A stretch of 64,000 bases of DNA from Sitta carolinensis (lineage: Eukaryota; Chordata; Aves; Passeriformes; Sittidae). Position numbers and translations under genes: made by a program. Below, piece by piece: positions 1-33,318 of this stretch (position 1 is the first letter of the stretch; the number at the start of each line of letters is the position of its first letter). The notes below the pieces were generated by a model that was not told the DNA's origin, ran no database searches, and was given only the letters and a program-made list of their open reading frames with translations. The stretch lies in contig CM063288.1 of NCBI GenBank assembly GCA_032173965.1, forward strand, positions 9,838,501 to 9,902,500. Direction: 5' to 3'.

Positions 1-20277
<20,277 letters not shown>

Positions 20278-20454
20278 TCAGAGAGGGATTGAGATTTAAC
20301 CCTTTTGCTCTCTAATTCCAGATCAATAGGCATTAATTCGGGCTGCATAATTCACAGGAAAACTGACCTGAAATTTGTAAACCCAAAAAGATACATTTGT
20401 GGTTGATTCCATTTAAAGCAAGAAAATAAGAAATATATATCAGGTAGTTTTCTT

Positions 20455-20469
20455 AAAAAAAAAAAAAAA
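20455..20469. repeat. A15 homopolymer
   Basis: Fifteen consecutive A on the plus strand in the intron, about 205 bases upstream of the exon at 20081-20250 in KALRN sense. No retroposon was recognised beside it. Confidence 0.93.
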
Positions 20470-21120
20470 TCAATTTCTGTTTCTTATATAACAATAAGTA
20501 ATTATTTTATTCTGATTAACTCTTTATACCAGTAACAAATTAAAACCTTCTATGGCCATGATAATCTAACCTTTCAGGAGCTGAGCACTATCTGCTATTA
20601 ATTTCACATGCAGCTGAAGCCTGTTGCAGGACAGACCTACAATCTATGGTATGTGTGTGTGGTACTGACTGAAGTCTAGCTGTGCCTGCTCAGCTATGCC
20701 TTCCCAGGGGTTGAGGTTTTGGGGTTTCTTTTTGTTTCCAGCACTTCAACCCCCTCCTCAAAATGCAGTCAGACTCTGCATTTTAACTCTGGGAAAATCC
20801 AAACACAGGAGACAGCAATATCACCAATCAACCCCACGCAGATCCATTAATTTTGAATAGTCCTGACTACCAGTTTTAAAGCCACAATCACAACAACAAA
20901 TCATTGCAAGTGCTTAGATGAGAATTTCCAGCCAGCTGTTCATCAGAGGTCTGGACAGGGGCAGGAATGCCCCGGCAGCCTCTCCCTGGCTGTAAAGGCT
21001 TAAAGCAAACGGAGGTTTCCCCTTTAAGCTTGTGCTGAAAAGTGAGTGTAAAATTGCACTAACCGAGCTGGCAGCCTGCCAGCAAAACCTAATGACTCCA
21101 CCAGAGACTTTTCTGTGCCA

Positions 21121-21490
21121 CGCCTGCCCCATTAACCCACATTTTGCCGGTGTGTGCTGGAGGTAGCAGCGAAGTACCAGAGTGAGAAACACCAGCGCAC
21201 TGGGAAATGTCAAAGGATGCGGTGCCGGCCGCGGCTTCTCCTGCTGTTCCAGGGACTGCAGAGCTTTGTCCCACAGGGACCTTGGGGTGGACGTGAAGCA
21301 GGGGAGGACTGTGTGTGGGTGTACAAAGATCTGGTAAAAATGTTTATGTTCAAAACGAGTTGCACTGGATCCCCATCCTACAGCATTTCCTCTGAGACTC
21401 GGAATTCCGCACGTCCTCGTTAAACGAAAGGAGGATGGGGATGTCTAAAGTTCCAGCTGCCAAAGGCTCTCATAGCCAGGGCACGCACCT
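21121..21490. other. CpG-enriched intronic block
   Basis: By hand count there are 16 CpGs in 370 bases, peaking in the GC-rich word ggtgccggccgcggcttctc near 21221-21240. It lies about 0.9 kb upstream, in KALRN sense, of the exon at 20081-20250. Short frames cross it on both strands without recognisable domains. It may be an enhancer or minor promoter; this is inferred from composition only. Confidence 0.45.
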
Positions 21491-24400
21491 AAGGGCAGCC
21501 ACCAAGTGATACACTATACACACACTACTGACTTCAAGGATATTACCCAGGTCCAAATCAAAATCATCAAAATTAGAAGCTGTCCCAGCATGCTCATGAC
21601 ACCAGAAAAGGGAGAGCCCAGTGCCTTTTGCTCTGTCCCCACCTGTGCTACTGACTCTTTGCTTGAGAGACTTACAAAAACAAGTATGAGAACATATGCC
21701 TTACTTACAGGCTTTTCAGAGTCACCTTTGGATGTTTTGGGTAAATGCTTCTGTTTATTTATAAATATAATAATCATAACAACCTGCCCAACTACTGGCC
21801 TGAAATGGAACGTCTTTGCTTGGGATATTTATGTATTTTCACATTCTTGGAAAAAAGACGGAGTATAAATGAAGAACTATTACTCAAAGAAACAAATGTA
21901 AGTGAATAGGCATGAGAAATAAGTGAAAAAAAGAAAACATATTTAATGAGCCAAATAGAGGTTTTTTCAGTTGTAGTTTGAGGTCCTTCTGCTGAACTTT
22001 AGGAAGGGACCATAAAGGAAAATGCATCAGTGCCTTTATGCGTTAATTGTACTGAGAATCTTCCTGGTTTTGATCCAATCCCTGCACCCACTCAAACAGT
22101 AGGGACAGCTAAAAGAGACAAGGACCATGTTGTTCAGGAATATTACTTCTGCTTATCAGATCTTCAAGTAATAGAGCAGTTTGTAAATACAGAAAAATAG
22201 CTATGTGTATAAATCATCCATCTGTTTTGAGGTGGGAAAGTAGTTTTTTAACTCCTTGCAGTTCTTAGTTCCTTTTTCAATTTAAAAAAGCTTAGGGAAT
22301 TTTCTTTACAGAAATGAACATGAAATCTGGAATTCTGTTCATTGTTAGGAATCTGCTGTTTTCTTGAAATTATCATATTAGGGCAGAGGAGAAAGTTTCC
22401 AACCTTCAGAGGAAAATCCTGTGCTCCAAAGTGTCTCCAGAACCCAAATTTGGAGAGGAGCATTGGACATTTAAGATCTTACTTCATTTTTTAAGTAGGC
22501 TTCTAAATCAGTTTCAAAATACCTAAACTGTACTGTATTCACCTGGAACCAAAACACACATTAATTTCAGAGAGCACTCAAATATATTAAGTCATATTAG
22601 CTTCAGATGTTTCCATTAATGACCTCTGACTGTAAGGATTTGCATAATAAAATCTATCAGAATCTAGGTCACCCTTGACTCAGAGGCCTTTAATCCTTTA
22701 GACTTCACCAATCCCTGGAAAACCCTAATACAAGGAATCAGCCAATATTAATAAGATTAGGAAAATCTTTCAGGAACAATTCACAATAGGAACCTGATTC
22801 CAAAACTTCCTAGGTTATGTGCTACAACTGATAGCACCTGAAATAAATTGCTAACAAAGCCCATTTATGAATGCCACAGCAATGAAAAGACCAATTCCAT
22901 GTCACTGGCAACACCACAGTCAGAACAGCTGTTTATCATAAACCAGAAATCACATCCTGGTTGTCACTGCTCAGGAAAATCTGTCCCTCTTAGGGCCCTA
23001 TGTTTCATTCCAATGCAAGTATTTGACTGATTAAAAAACCCGACTATTTGGCTATACCCAAATCACTGGATAACTTGTGCATTTCCAGTCCATTCTGTGA
23101 CCTACTCTAAGCTAGGTAGCTTAGACCAAAGAAACTGTTCCCATTGGAATCTGACACATTGCACAGTACAACTTTTATTTCATAGTTGCAGACATTGACT
23201 TCTTTCATTCTTAGCATGAACAGAATTTGTGAGTACTTGTCCCATTCCCATGCATATTTCAAACTACTACTAAGGTACCACTTGATCCCATACAGAGGGA
23301 GTATGTAGATACCTGCAGATATTCCAAATATCCACATCCACCTGTGGTGACTTATCACTAAGTTTGCTTGTGTCCAGCAAAGGAGATAACCTCTGCATTA
23401 TGTTACTTAACAGGTATTAAACAAAAATAGAGACTCCTAGAAAACAATAGAGAAGTATCACAAAAGTAAGTTTTGGTCTCTCTTCAACTGATCTAAACTT
23501 TGGTATGATTAATTGGATATGGCAAACCCGAAGCATTTAGTGGTAGCACCTGCATTAAGTCTATCAGAGATCTGACACAATCTGACTCATGCAAACTACA
23601 TGTAAAAATGTCATAGTTTAGCTACGAGAAGTCTCAGGTAAATGCCTATCCCTAAGACATTAATGCTGAAAGTCCACTGTGGCTCCACAATTGAAGCTTT
23701 ATTTATCAAGGCTTTAGACAAGAGAACTAATTCTCCTCTGATTACTAGAACAGTGGGAAAGAAGAATGAATTCTTTTGGGCTAGCATCTGGCGCCCCTCA
23801 TGCATTTTGACAACTTTTGCATTTTTCTTGGATATGAAACACAGACAGTTTCCCTCCATCCAAGAGACAACACAGCTCTTTATTCCCAGTTACATCTGAT
23901 GAAATACCATTCATTTTGCTCAAGTACTTAGAGACACCACTTAAGTGGACATCTGAAGGACACCTGTGCCTCTTACCTAAAAAATAATGCTATTGACTTA
24001 GAAAAAGTAACAACTTTAAACAAAATCTAAAACCTAAAGAGATTGCTAAGAAAATCTTGCCTGCATGATTGGAATAACTATTAAACACCCAATGCTTATA
24101 TGCTGCTATTTATAGATGACAGAGATGAGTTATAATCCCCTCAAAAGCAGTTTAAAAGCACTGAGTTATGGGAGCAGTGCAAAGAACCAGTTCAATCCAG
24201 GAGATTTACTGTTGTAGAACATTTTTGCTAGTCTTCAAAATAAGGATGCTAATGGGAACAATCAACTTCCCAAGAATGTATGCATGAGGAAGCCACACAG
24301 ATCCCAAGTTCAGGTTAATTTATGACATAACTTCAGTCTGCACTTGTGTTTAGACATCTGTTCAAATGCTGTTGTGCATCCAGCTTGACTGCAATTTAGT

Positions 24401-27132
24401 AAATTGTCCCCTCACCAACATGGTCATGAAGATAAAACTTTCCAGCACAATTAACCTTCATCAGCTGATATTTATTCACGCTTAGAGCACATCCAGTCCT
24501 GTTTCAGTTGAAAGAACTGAGGGTTGTAAATTGGAAGCATATTTCAGCAACATTGTTCAAAGTCACATTCAAGCTCTCAAGAAAACATCAAGAGAAACAC
24601 AGAAAACAAGGTCTGTAATGATGAGCTGCAAAGTGACCTCATGCAACCAGTGAAGTGTCACATAATGGCAGCACACCTAATAAAAGGTGACAGGATGGGA
24701 TATGACCAGACACCACGTATGAAATGCCACTTGCATTGTAAGACAACTTACAACTTGCATGGTTAAGACAAAACTCATGAGACTCCCTGCTGCAAGACCT
24801 AATGTTGTCAGATACCACCAAACTGGTTGGGAAGAAATGACAAGTGGAAAGGGAACATTCTGTGAAAAACCCATCTGATCTCTCCCTAACCTCTTGCTTT
24901 TTCCCTTTTCCTCGCCAATTTCTTGACATTCATCCTTGGTTGGGCTGCATCTGGTGCTTCTGTATGCTCAGGCTTTTTAATTAGTAACCTTGCCTATGGC
25001 AAAAGGATTTGCACTGCCTAAAAATGATGCTTTTTCCAAGTCCTGCATGGACCAGATTGATATAGCACAAAATAATTTCCTCCTAAGGGAAACATGATTT
25101 TGGTAGCTAGGCTTACATCAGGGAGTATGTAGATCCCCAGCCCAAGGTCATGTAAATGTAATTCAGGGACCATTTGATTTAGAAGAGAAAATTAATTTAT
25201 AACTCAAGAATCAAATGTATGTGTTCCATGCTTTTTCTGGCACCATCATGAATTCTAAAAAAATGCTCCTCTTCTAGTATAATTTTAGTATGTTATTTGT
25301 AATTAAGAATCTGGTTGTAATTAACTTCAGTAACTGTAATAATCAAATTCTGCACTTGACCATACTGGCTTAGAAAAGTTCTTCCTACACTGGAAGATTT
25401 ACTCAGTTTTTATACCATTCAGATACAGTACAATTTGGTGCAGGAGAAGCTTCCCACACTACAAATGCAGCAATCTGCTAACATAAATGCAGGTACCATT
25501 ACATTCTCCTGAATATTGTTCATTGGTTCTAAACATCACTTCTCAAATGGAAGCTGCAGCACCTCTTCCCTCTGTGCTTTTCCCAGTGACTGGCTGTATC
25601 TGTCACTTTCAGTCTTACCCTGATCTGCTGCTTCCAGCCTTTTGTGTAACTTTGTGCACTATGCCCTGAGAATTTCAGAAATAAATAATCTGTGACAATT
25701 CTAAATCATTCTGAAACTTGCTGAGGACTGAAAAAACTGCATGACTTTTTTTAAGCCGTCAGTCTTGTTGGATCCATTTACTTGAGCCACTCCACTGGCA
25801 TGATTTTCAACTAGTTAAATAGACTCCAGTGCATGGATGTACTTTGGGTGGAAGACAGAACGTGTCTTTTGAGTGATGAGTGAATTACAGGAGTGTACCT
25901 GTATGGCTTTGATGAAGATTTAATCAGTACACAAATCATTGCAGGCTGCCCACTCTGTTGCCTTTGTACACAGGACTGAAGCCCACACACTGGAACTGGG
26001 AGGAGCTCATCTTCCTCAGCTTCAGGAAATCAGAATGGGCAGAAATGTCTCTAATAAGAGAGTGGTTTATGAGAGTAGGCACATCCTATTTAAAGATGCT
26101 TATAAAACTCCCTTTTAGCTGCAGCACGAAACACTGTTACCTGGAGAGCAAGGCATACAGGCTGGAGACTCATTTCCACATCACAAAAAACACATGCAAG
26201 GACCTCAAAAGCCAAGGAAAATATTTGAGTGGAGCCATTGGTCTGTAACAATGATGGTGAATGGCCTGAAAAATGTGGATAACAAAGTAAGAACTTAAAT
26301 GAAGTCTACAGGAATCTTTTGGCTAGCACATGATGGAAGAACGGAAAGAATTTCTCTTCCATGCACAGGTTTGACTTCCTGACATTTGGTTTATGTGGCT
26401 GCATTTACAAGCATTTAATTCTCATTACTTTGATTCTGTCTCTTTTACCAATCTTTTGCTGTCACAGATGGCAGAATTTTATTCACTAGTGGTCTGGCTG
26501 TGCTTCAAACTCCCCTGCTCAAGAGCGGGATGTGCTGCCAGGATACCACAGCTCTTTTCTTTCCCAGCTACTTAATCCTTCGTGAAAAAAAAAAACAAAC
26601 TTGCTTCTGGGCAACAAATGGACAGGAAAGAAGGGCATCCGGTACCACCCCAGCTGTCCTGGTTCCTCAGCCCCACATCTTTGATAGGTTTACAGACAAG
26701 ATTTAGCTCTGCAAAAAACCCACCAAAGTAAATGACTGGTGAATGTTGGCATTTTGGTCCAAGCCACAGTCTACCCTCTGGATTTGGAGGGAGATTTGCT
26801 TTTATTTTGCTGCTTCATGGTAATTGATTGCTGATAACCCAGAGTTTACTTTGATATAGGTCACACAAAAATTACACTTTTTATACCAGCAGAGTCCCCT
26901 CCACATCTACAATTATCAGAATGATAAGCTGACAAGTGATCTGCCTTCTCCAAGGAATCTGCCACCCAGGCAAGGGACATCACACATGTTACTGTGTGGG
27001 CACCTCTGGCAGTTCACTTCTACCACATTCTCTAGTTTCTGCCTGCAAATTCACCTCTGATGGGAATAGGAAGATATTTAGGAACTGAGCACTTCTTAAA
27101 AATACCAAACAAACAACAAAACAGCATTTACG

Positions 27133-27222
27133 TAGAATCATAGAATCACAGAATCTTTAAAGTTGGAAAAGACCTTTAAGATCACTAAGTCCAACCATCT
27201 ATCTAGCACCACTACCACACAG
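27133..27222 (-). mobile_element. CR1 LINE 3'-end fragment
   Basis: The plus strand reads tagaatcatagaatcacag, then an AGTTGGAAAAGACCTTTAAGATC-like core split by small changes, then tccaaccat. This is the reverse complement of the CR1 3' end with its ATTCTRTG tail, so the element is on the minus strand with its 3' end at the low coordinate. Only about 90 bases are recognisable: a 5'-truncated, diverged copy with no coding capacity. CR1 is the dominant LINE of birds and other sauropsids. It lies in the 12.9 kb intron in the same orientation as KALRN. Confidence 0.88.
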
Positions 27223-30200
27223 ATTCAGCTCTCAGCAAAAATCATGGTCATATGAATAGGAGGCATAAGTCTCAACTTGACGTTTCACAGCTCTGCTGTG
27301 AAAGGAAGGGCAAATATTTTCAAAGTTTGATTTTGTATGCTGTTGTGCATCTGTCTCAGCTGTTAATATTATCCCAGTGAAGGACAAAATTTCTATCTTT
27401 TGCACAAGACACAGTGCTTCATTCTAACACCAGAAATGCTGGGGTGTGAATTGGCCACTAAGTTAATATTTTATGTGCAGTGAGCCAGTTTGGGTCATTT
27501 TAATGTTTTATGCTTTCTTTTTTTTTTAAATCTGAAAATAATATGAGAAAAGGAACAAAAGTGCTGTCCAGGACAGGAGCAGTGCATAAGACAAACACAC
27601 ATTCAGAGAACAAGGCTTTTTCGGAACTTCCAGAAGTTGCCAGCAAGTGGAGTTGCTAAACTGAATATCTCCTGCATCACAAATCTTTATTACCTAGTGG
27701 GCAATTGCTCTGGAAAGTCAATATTAGCAGGAAAAGTCAAACAACAAATTTTAAAGTTCAGTAGTGTTAACTTTTGTTGCTGTGTCAATTCACAGTGAGT
27801 GACAGGGTTACAGGATATATCCCAGAACCACTGTCATGTTTGCCCCATGATTAACTTGGATACATTCTGTCAGCTCTTCTGATGGGAGTCAGTAGCAGCT
27901 GACCTCAGTCCCCTGAGCTTTCTGCTCCCTGCATCCCAGAGCTCTGCCTCCAAGTGAAGAACAAGCCCTGTCAGAAAAAGTGATCTACACTGAAATAATC
28001 TCCTAGTCACAATATTCAACTCAAGCAGAGAAAATTTAATTTCACAGGTCTTGGTTATCAAGTGAAATTAAGTTAGCAGTTCCTGCAACAAAACACTGTC
28101 ACCGTTCTTGACTGGTAGGGCAGACCCACTCCATTACCCAGCTGAGTAACCCCACTCAGGTCTGTAGGGTGACCAAGGTGACCTGCTGACCACAAATACG
28201 TATAGGTTACGATACAGGAAGCTGTCTGACACTTAATGGTCCAGGACTAAGCACTCACTTTATCATAGCCTTATCAGACAAGATTTTCAGAGTGAAACTT
28301 CCCATACCAGGTGTCTGCCTAAGGCTGAACTTGATGAATTTTGAGGTAAAAGGAACAAAATGAGAGGAAAGGACAAAAGTATTTTGCCTGTGTTAGTTTT
28401 GTTTCTGTTCAAATGAGATGGTCCAGACCCTCCAAGCTTTTAAGCAAGGGCTTGAAATTTTGCAGGGCTTAGCCCTGATGTCAAGAATACACATTATGTC
28501 ATTCATATGAACATTTTCCCAAATTTGGTCACTCAGAAGACCTCTGCCAAGTTCCAGTTTGCACATGTTCATAATAACCTGTTAGGAATCTGGCAGTTCA
28601 ATTTTCTCAACATTCAATATTTTCTGAGCTTACTTCTCCCTCATTCTGTGGGCCAGGTAGACACAGCAGTTCCCCATGGAAGTACAGCACTGAGCACCTC
28701 GTCCTCCTGCTCTTCTGACCCACTAAAGAACAGCAAAGTACAGGGCCCATGATCTGAGAACACAATTCTCAGCCTCTCCATTTATTCTTCTGCTCGACTC
28801 AAGACAAAGCTGGTAATCTGAGGCCCATTGAGAAACAAGAAACCTAGAGGTGCTAAGACATGCTTTCCATGCGCCAAAGAACTATGAATCAATTGCAGAA
28901 GTGTTTTATAGTTTATTTAAGTCCCATATACTATAAATGGATTTAAATTCAGTGAAGTTCCTTCTCATTCTTAAGATAGCAACTGCATCACCAGCCAATA
29001 CGACAGGTAACACAACCTAAGTCATCACTTACTTATACAAGAGGATTTAAAAAGTTTTAAATGATATAGAAGTGATCACAGCGCTCTTTCCTGTCTACAT
29101 TTTAATACTTGGAAATGTAAAGTACACTGCAGAACCTTAAGTAAAAAACTGCAAGACAGAAAAATAATGAGATTCAATGAATTGCAAGACATTTTTTTAT
29201 GTTTCTTGAGGGGTTTGAGTCTTCAGGGTGTGATTTTATGACATCTACAACCTCTTCTCCAGGAAGCTCAAAAAATATTCTCTTTTAAACAAGATCAAAT
29301 GCCAGCCAAGAATCCTCTATCATCATTTGATCCTAAAGCCAAAAGTTCACAGAAAAAACATCAGCTATCATGAGATTTGTGATAAAGTGAAAGATCTGGC
29401 AATAATTGATTCAAAATTGAAGAAAGAACCTAAATTCAATTACATTTAATCCTGAGAGAAATCATTCAGGTACGAGTCTGTTGAATGCACTTATCCCACT
29501 GATAATAATTTACAACTTTACCCTGCCATAGAGATAATTGGATTTGATTCCCATGGTACCAGGTTTCTGCTCACATTCAAAAATGCCTTGGTCCAAAAGG
29601 GTACAAAAATATTGACTACAAACTAGAAAAGCATAGTGAATGCTATAGGACAGTGGAACACAAAAATCTTGTTTACAGGCATGGCAATAGGATACCTACA
29701 TTACCCAAGAGTTATGCCACCAACAACTACTTATAGGGCTGCTTCCAATTTATATCTGTAAAGTGTTATTATCACAACAAAAAGTCCTCATGTCAGCTTA
29801 CTGTATATATTGTTCAATAAAGTCACTTTAAAAACCCATCAAAATTACTGTTATTATTAATTGACTGTGTTTTTGATATACCTTCAACTGTATGAGTCAG
29901 TATTTAGCAGAAGGGATCCTCTTTAATGCTTTCACATGAAATAAGCAGCGATTCAGGTCTACTGTAGTATAAGAAAGCCACTCTGAACTTACATTAGCCA
30001 TGGGGATACCTACATTTAAATGACTCTCTAATTCAACACTACCTATTGTCCTGAAGAAAATACAGGAAGACTGACTACAAAAGGAAACATTCCTTTGACA
30101 AGAGAAAAAAGGTAGAAGCAGTTGAAAGTTTCTCAGGTGGTAGGAATCTGAGCAGTTGCCAGTGCAGATGAAGAGGTGGGCAGAGTACAGGTGAAGAAGT

Positions 30201-30472
30201 GAGAAGCTCACAGTCAATGAAGTCATCCACACCTGGGAATTAGCAAATCAGAAACACAATTCACCTATGCCACAAAGACTGTCAGAAGAAACATGTTCAT
30301 TGCAGGAAGATATTTAGGATATTTCTGAAAAAAGAAAAAGTGTCAGTAAGACCAATTCTTTCTATTTAATTACCCTTTCACCAGTTGTGTCTCAATAGTA
30401 CAACATGAAATAATGAGAATTTGTGAAGCTTAGATAAAAATACATCTAGGCCATAGTTTCCCACATCAGGGC

Positions 30473-30486
30473 AAAAAAAAAAAAAA
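30473..30486. repeat. A14 homopolymer
   Basis: Fourteen consecutive A on the plus strand inside an intron; no adjoining element recognised. Confidence 0.93.
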
Positions 30487-31549
30487 TTAAGAGAACTTTT
30501 TTCATTTCCAAGGACATAAGAGAAAGAGCTGTTCATAGTTTAAGAAATAGTTTTAAGAACTACAAAGGATGAAATTAATAATGGATATTATTAAGTATGT
30601 GATAACGCCTTCAAGAATAATGCAAAATATGTCAGGCATTAACCAGGTTAACATGGCAACCAAACTGCTTTCTCCTCACTCCAAGACTCTCCCAGGTGTT
30701 GGGTTTGGATGGTCACAGCAAGGCCAGCCTCAGGCCCAGCATGGCAGGTGGGAGGGCAGGGGAGCCTCTGTGAGCACCAGGACTGGAACGAGTCCTGGTA
30801 AACACCAGGAATGTACCTCAGATCTCCCACTATTTTACTGCTGCTACGGCAAAAGGATTCTTTGCCTTGCCATCTACTGTGATTTAAATTGATGTGTTAT
30901 TATTAAAATTTACATGTTTTATTGTTCATATTGAAGAGTGACAATTACATTGGTTAACTTGACATTTTACAATACACAGAAAGGGCCGAGCAAGACCAAG
31001 CAATAACTCATTTTTACCCAAGCTAATGTATTTATAGCATAAAAAGGCAAATACAGATACAAACATGTGCTAAGGCTCTCCTGTTGTAACGCGCTGCCTT
31101 CTACACCAGTTCCCCCCTGGCAGTCTTATGTTATTTCACTGTGTCTGTGTCCCACAGCTGACAGAAAAACACTAAAACTGCAGCAACTTCATCACTTAAT
31201 AGTTTTGGCAAAAAGCCCAAGATATTGAGTTGTGTGGGTTTCACCAGTGCAGAAACCTGTCACTGAAGGAGCCAGGTGGTGGCACACAGTGAAAACTCCT
31301 GAACCTGCAGAAAATCAGCATTTTGCCCCTATAGGAGTGAATTGACACAGGGTAAGTAAATGACAACTTCCTCTTGCAGAGCTCCTGGGCATCCTCAGAC
31401 TTTGAGGAACTCTTGGAGACTGAACAACTTTATCAACCCAACCCAATGGCTGTCATTTGTTTTGATGGATGTGGGTTCCTGTGTCCACCCTGACTTTGCT
31501 GTTGTCCCAGAACTGCTGCAGCTCCCTTGACTGTCCCTCTGGAGAGGAG

Positions 31550-31591
31550 TCACAGAATCATAGAATAGTTTGGGTTGGAAGGGACCTTTAT
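31550..31591 (-). mobile_element. Short CR1 LINE 3'-end fragment
   Basis: About 40 bases, cacagaatcatagaatagtt followed by tgggttggaagggaccttta, match the reverse complement of the CR1 3' terminus closely. The similarity ends abruptly after the GGGACCTTTA core. It is a very short truncated copy on the minus strand, and is less diverged in this core than the copy at 27133. Confidence 0.87.
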
Positions 31592-31804
31592 AGGAGAGAG
31601 GCACCAAGAACCTGTCCACTCGATCTCCTTACAAATGACATGAATTAATTACTGAACTTCCCAAAAAGACATCACAGAACCGATCTGTCTTATGGGAAAC
31701 ATCAATGAGGCAAAGACTTAGCATTTACTCTTAGCATCTAGAGAACACCATTGATGCTATCACAGAACACTGGTTTTTAAAATAATTTTAAAAAATGTGA
31801 GTTC

Positions 31805-31839
31805 TTTATATATATGCTCATTAGAAGCATATATATAAA
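31805..31839. repeat. Perfect 14-base inverted repeat (hairpin)
   Basis: The left arm tttatatatatgct (31805-31818) is exactly complementary to the right arm agcatatatataaa (31826-31839), with a seven-base loop, cattaga. The arms are mostly AT. It may be a foldable element or a small terminal-inverted-repeat remnant, but nothing beyond the arms supports a transposon. Confidence 0.85.
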
Positions 31840-33126
31840 AAGCTCATTAAAACCAGGTATGTAGAGCAGGCAAACTCCCTTCTTATTGAAGAAGAACAGG
31901 GGTATAATGCACTACAATCCAAATCCCTTCATACAGGGAGGCTTTATTTCCCAAAGCCAAATTAGGCTACACAATACCAGTAAGTATATTTTTTTTACTA
32001 GTCATCACCTGCATAGGTGAATCAAGGTTAATCACAGCAGGAAACTGTTATGAAATAATTTTTACTGAGGAAATAACCTATTAAATTTCCCCAGTGGCAA
32101 ACCAGCATAGCTGCAAGTGTTTGAGCAACTCAGGGAACAACAGCACCATTCACAAGCTGAAAGTTAACTATATTTTAGTATATTGCAGAAGCAGGATGTA
32201 AAAGAAAAACCTTCATGTACCAACAGCTATAATGAACATGTTGTAAACTCCATGTTCCATACACATATAAATAAACACATGCATGCACCTTCTACTTCAG
32301 GGGCTCCCCAATATGCTGAAGCCTGATAAATGCAACTTGTTTGTAACATGTAAATCAACAAGCACAGGCAAAGCTTTCAGCTTCTCAGAGTAACTTCCTG
32401 ATCAAGTGTGCTTTTGCAAACTGATGCTGCAGAACATGAAAACAACCATCCTGACTAATTCCATCTCTCTCAGCAGAAACCCTATCTTTTAAAGTCACTC
32501 ACCACTGAATGGCCTTTGGACTGCAGAAAATGTGAAGAATGCTTTAATTACATCCCCAGTGGCCTCCCATTTGATGTCACTGTATCTCCTCTGGCAACTC
32601 TTATCTCTGGATATTTTTCAATTACACTAAACAGCATTTATTCGGGTCCTCACTGATTCACTGTATCAGTATGTGGCTGTCTTTTCTTTAACATTTGTTT
32701 TGAGAAGTCAAGTCTGCATCATTAAACAATGTAAGATTTCTAGTAACACATAATGATATTGGATACATTAATTAACAGTACATTTAAATGGAATCCTCGG
32801 AGGATCATGCTGCTGACATATTTATACTTTAAGTGTTAATATCAACTCACGTTCTTACAAGAGAATTCTTGCTTTCTAACAATACATTCTAGTTGTGATT
32901 AAGCACCACTCCATATGGTGCTGCTATATTTTAGTGTACTGTAACATTCATATGTTTCATTCATGTTTTATTTCCTCTTTACAACAGTTTCTCATATGCA
33001 TGAAATGAACTGTACAGTATCAGCCCTGTGTGGTGAAAACGCACTTTCTCTGTGATCTGAGTTTTCAGAGACAGCCTCTTGCAGCACTTTACAATACACA
33101 GCAAAATTCCCTCATGCACACCTTAC

Positions 33127-33318
33127 CTCTTTGGTGTGGGTATGGAAGGAGACTGACATGTCCAAGAGAAGTTTCCTCTGTTCCACCCTCCGGACAAAGT
33201 CCTGAATCCGAACTTCCAGATGCCGGGCTGCTTTATAGATCTCTTCAGGGTCACATTCCCCAGTCTGAGCCAACTGCTCTGCAGCCTCCAAGAGCTTGTC
33301 TGCATTGGTGTACGTATT
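33127..33318 (-). CDS. KALRN: Kalirin exon, spectrin repeat 4 end to repeat 5 start
   Basis: This 192-base exon encodes 64 residues, beginning NTYTNADKLLEAAEQLAQ, passing GECDPEEIYKAARHLEVR and RRVEQRKLLLDMSVSF, and ending HTHTKE. It is phase 0 on both sides, so the open frame joins directly to VAQ of the upstream exon and to LWTW of the next. The acceptor is ctggtag (AG at 33319-33320, read in reverse) and the donor gtaagg. Heptad-like spacing and the RRVEQRKLLLDMSVSF segment mark helix C of one spectrin repeat running into helix A of the next. KAARHLEVR favours kalirin over TRIO (which I recall as QAAHQLEDR). No internal stop or odd residue is seen. The 192-base symmetric length means skipping would keep the frame but would fuse half repeats. 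Confidence 0.93.

Noticed and set aside
22638..22645. Perfect octamer ATTTGCAT as a regulatory site (also at 34854-34861)
   Set aside because: Single 8-base words are expected several times in 64 kb of AT-rich DNA on two strands.
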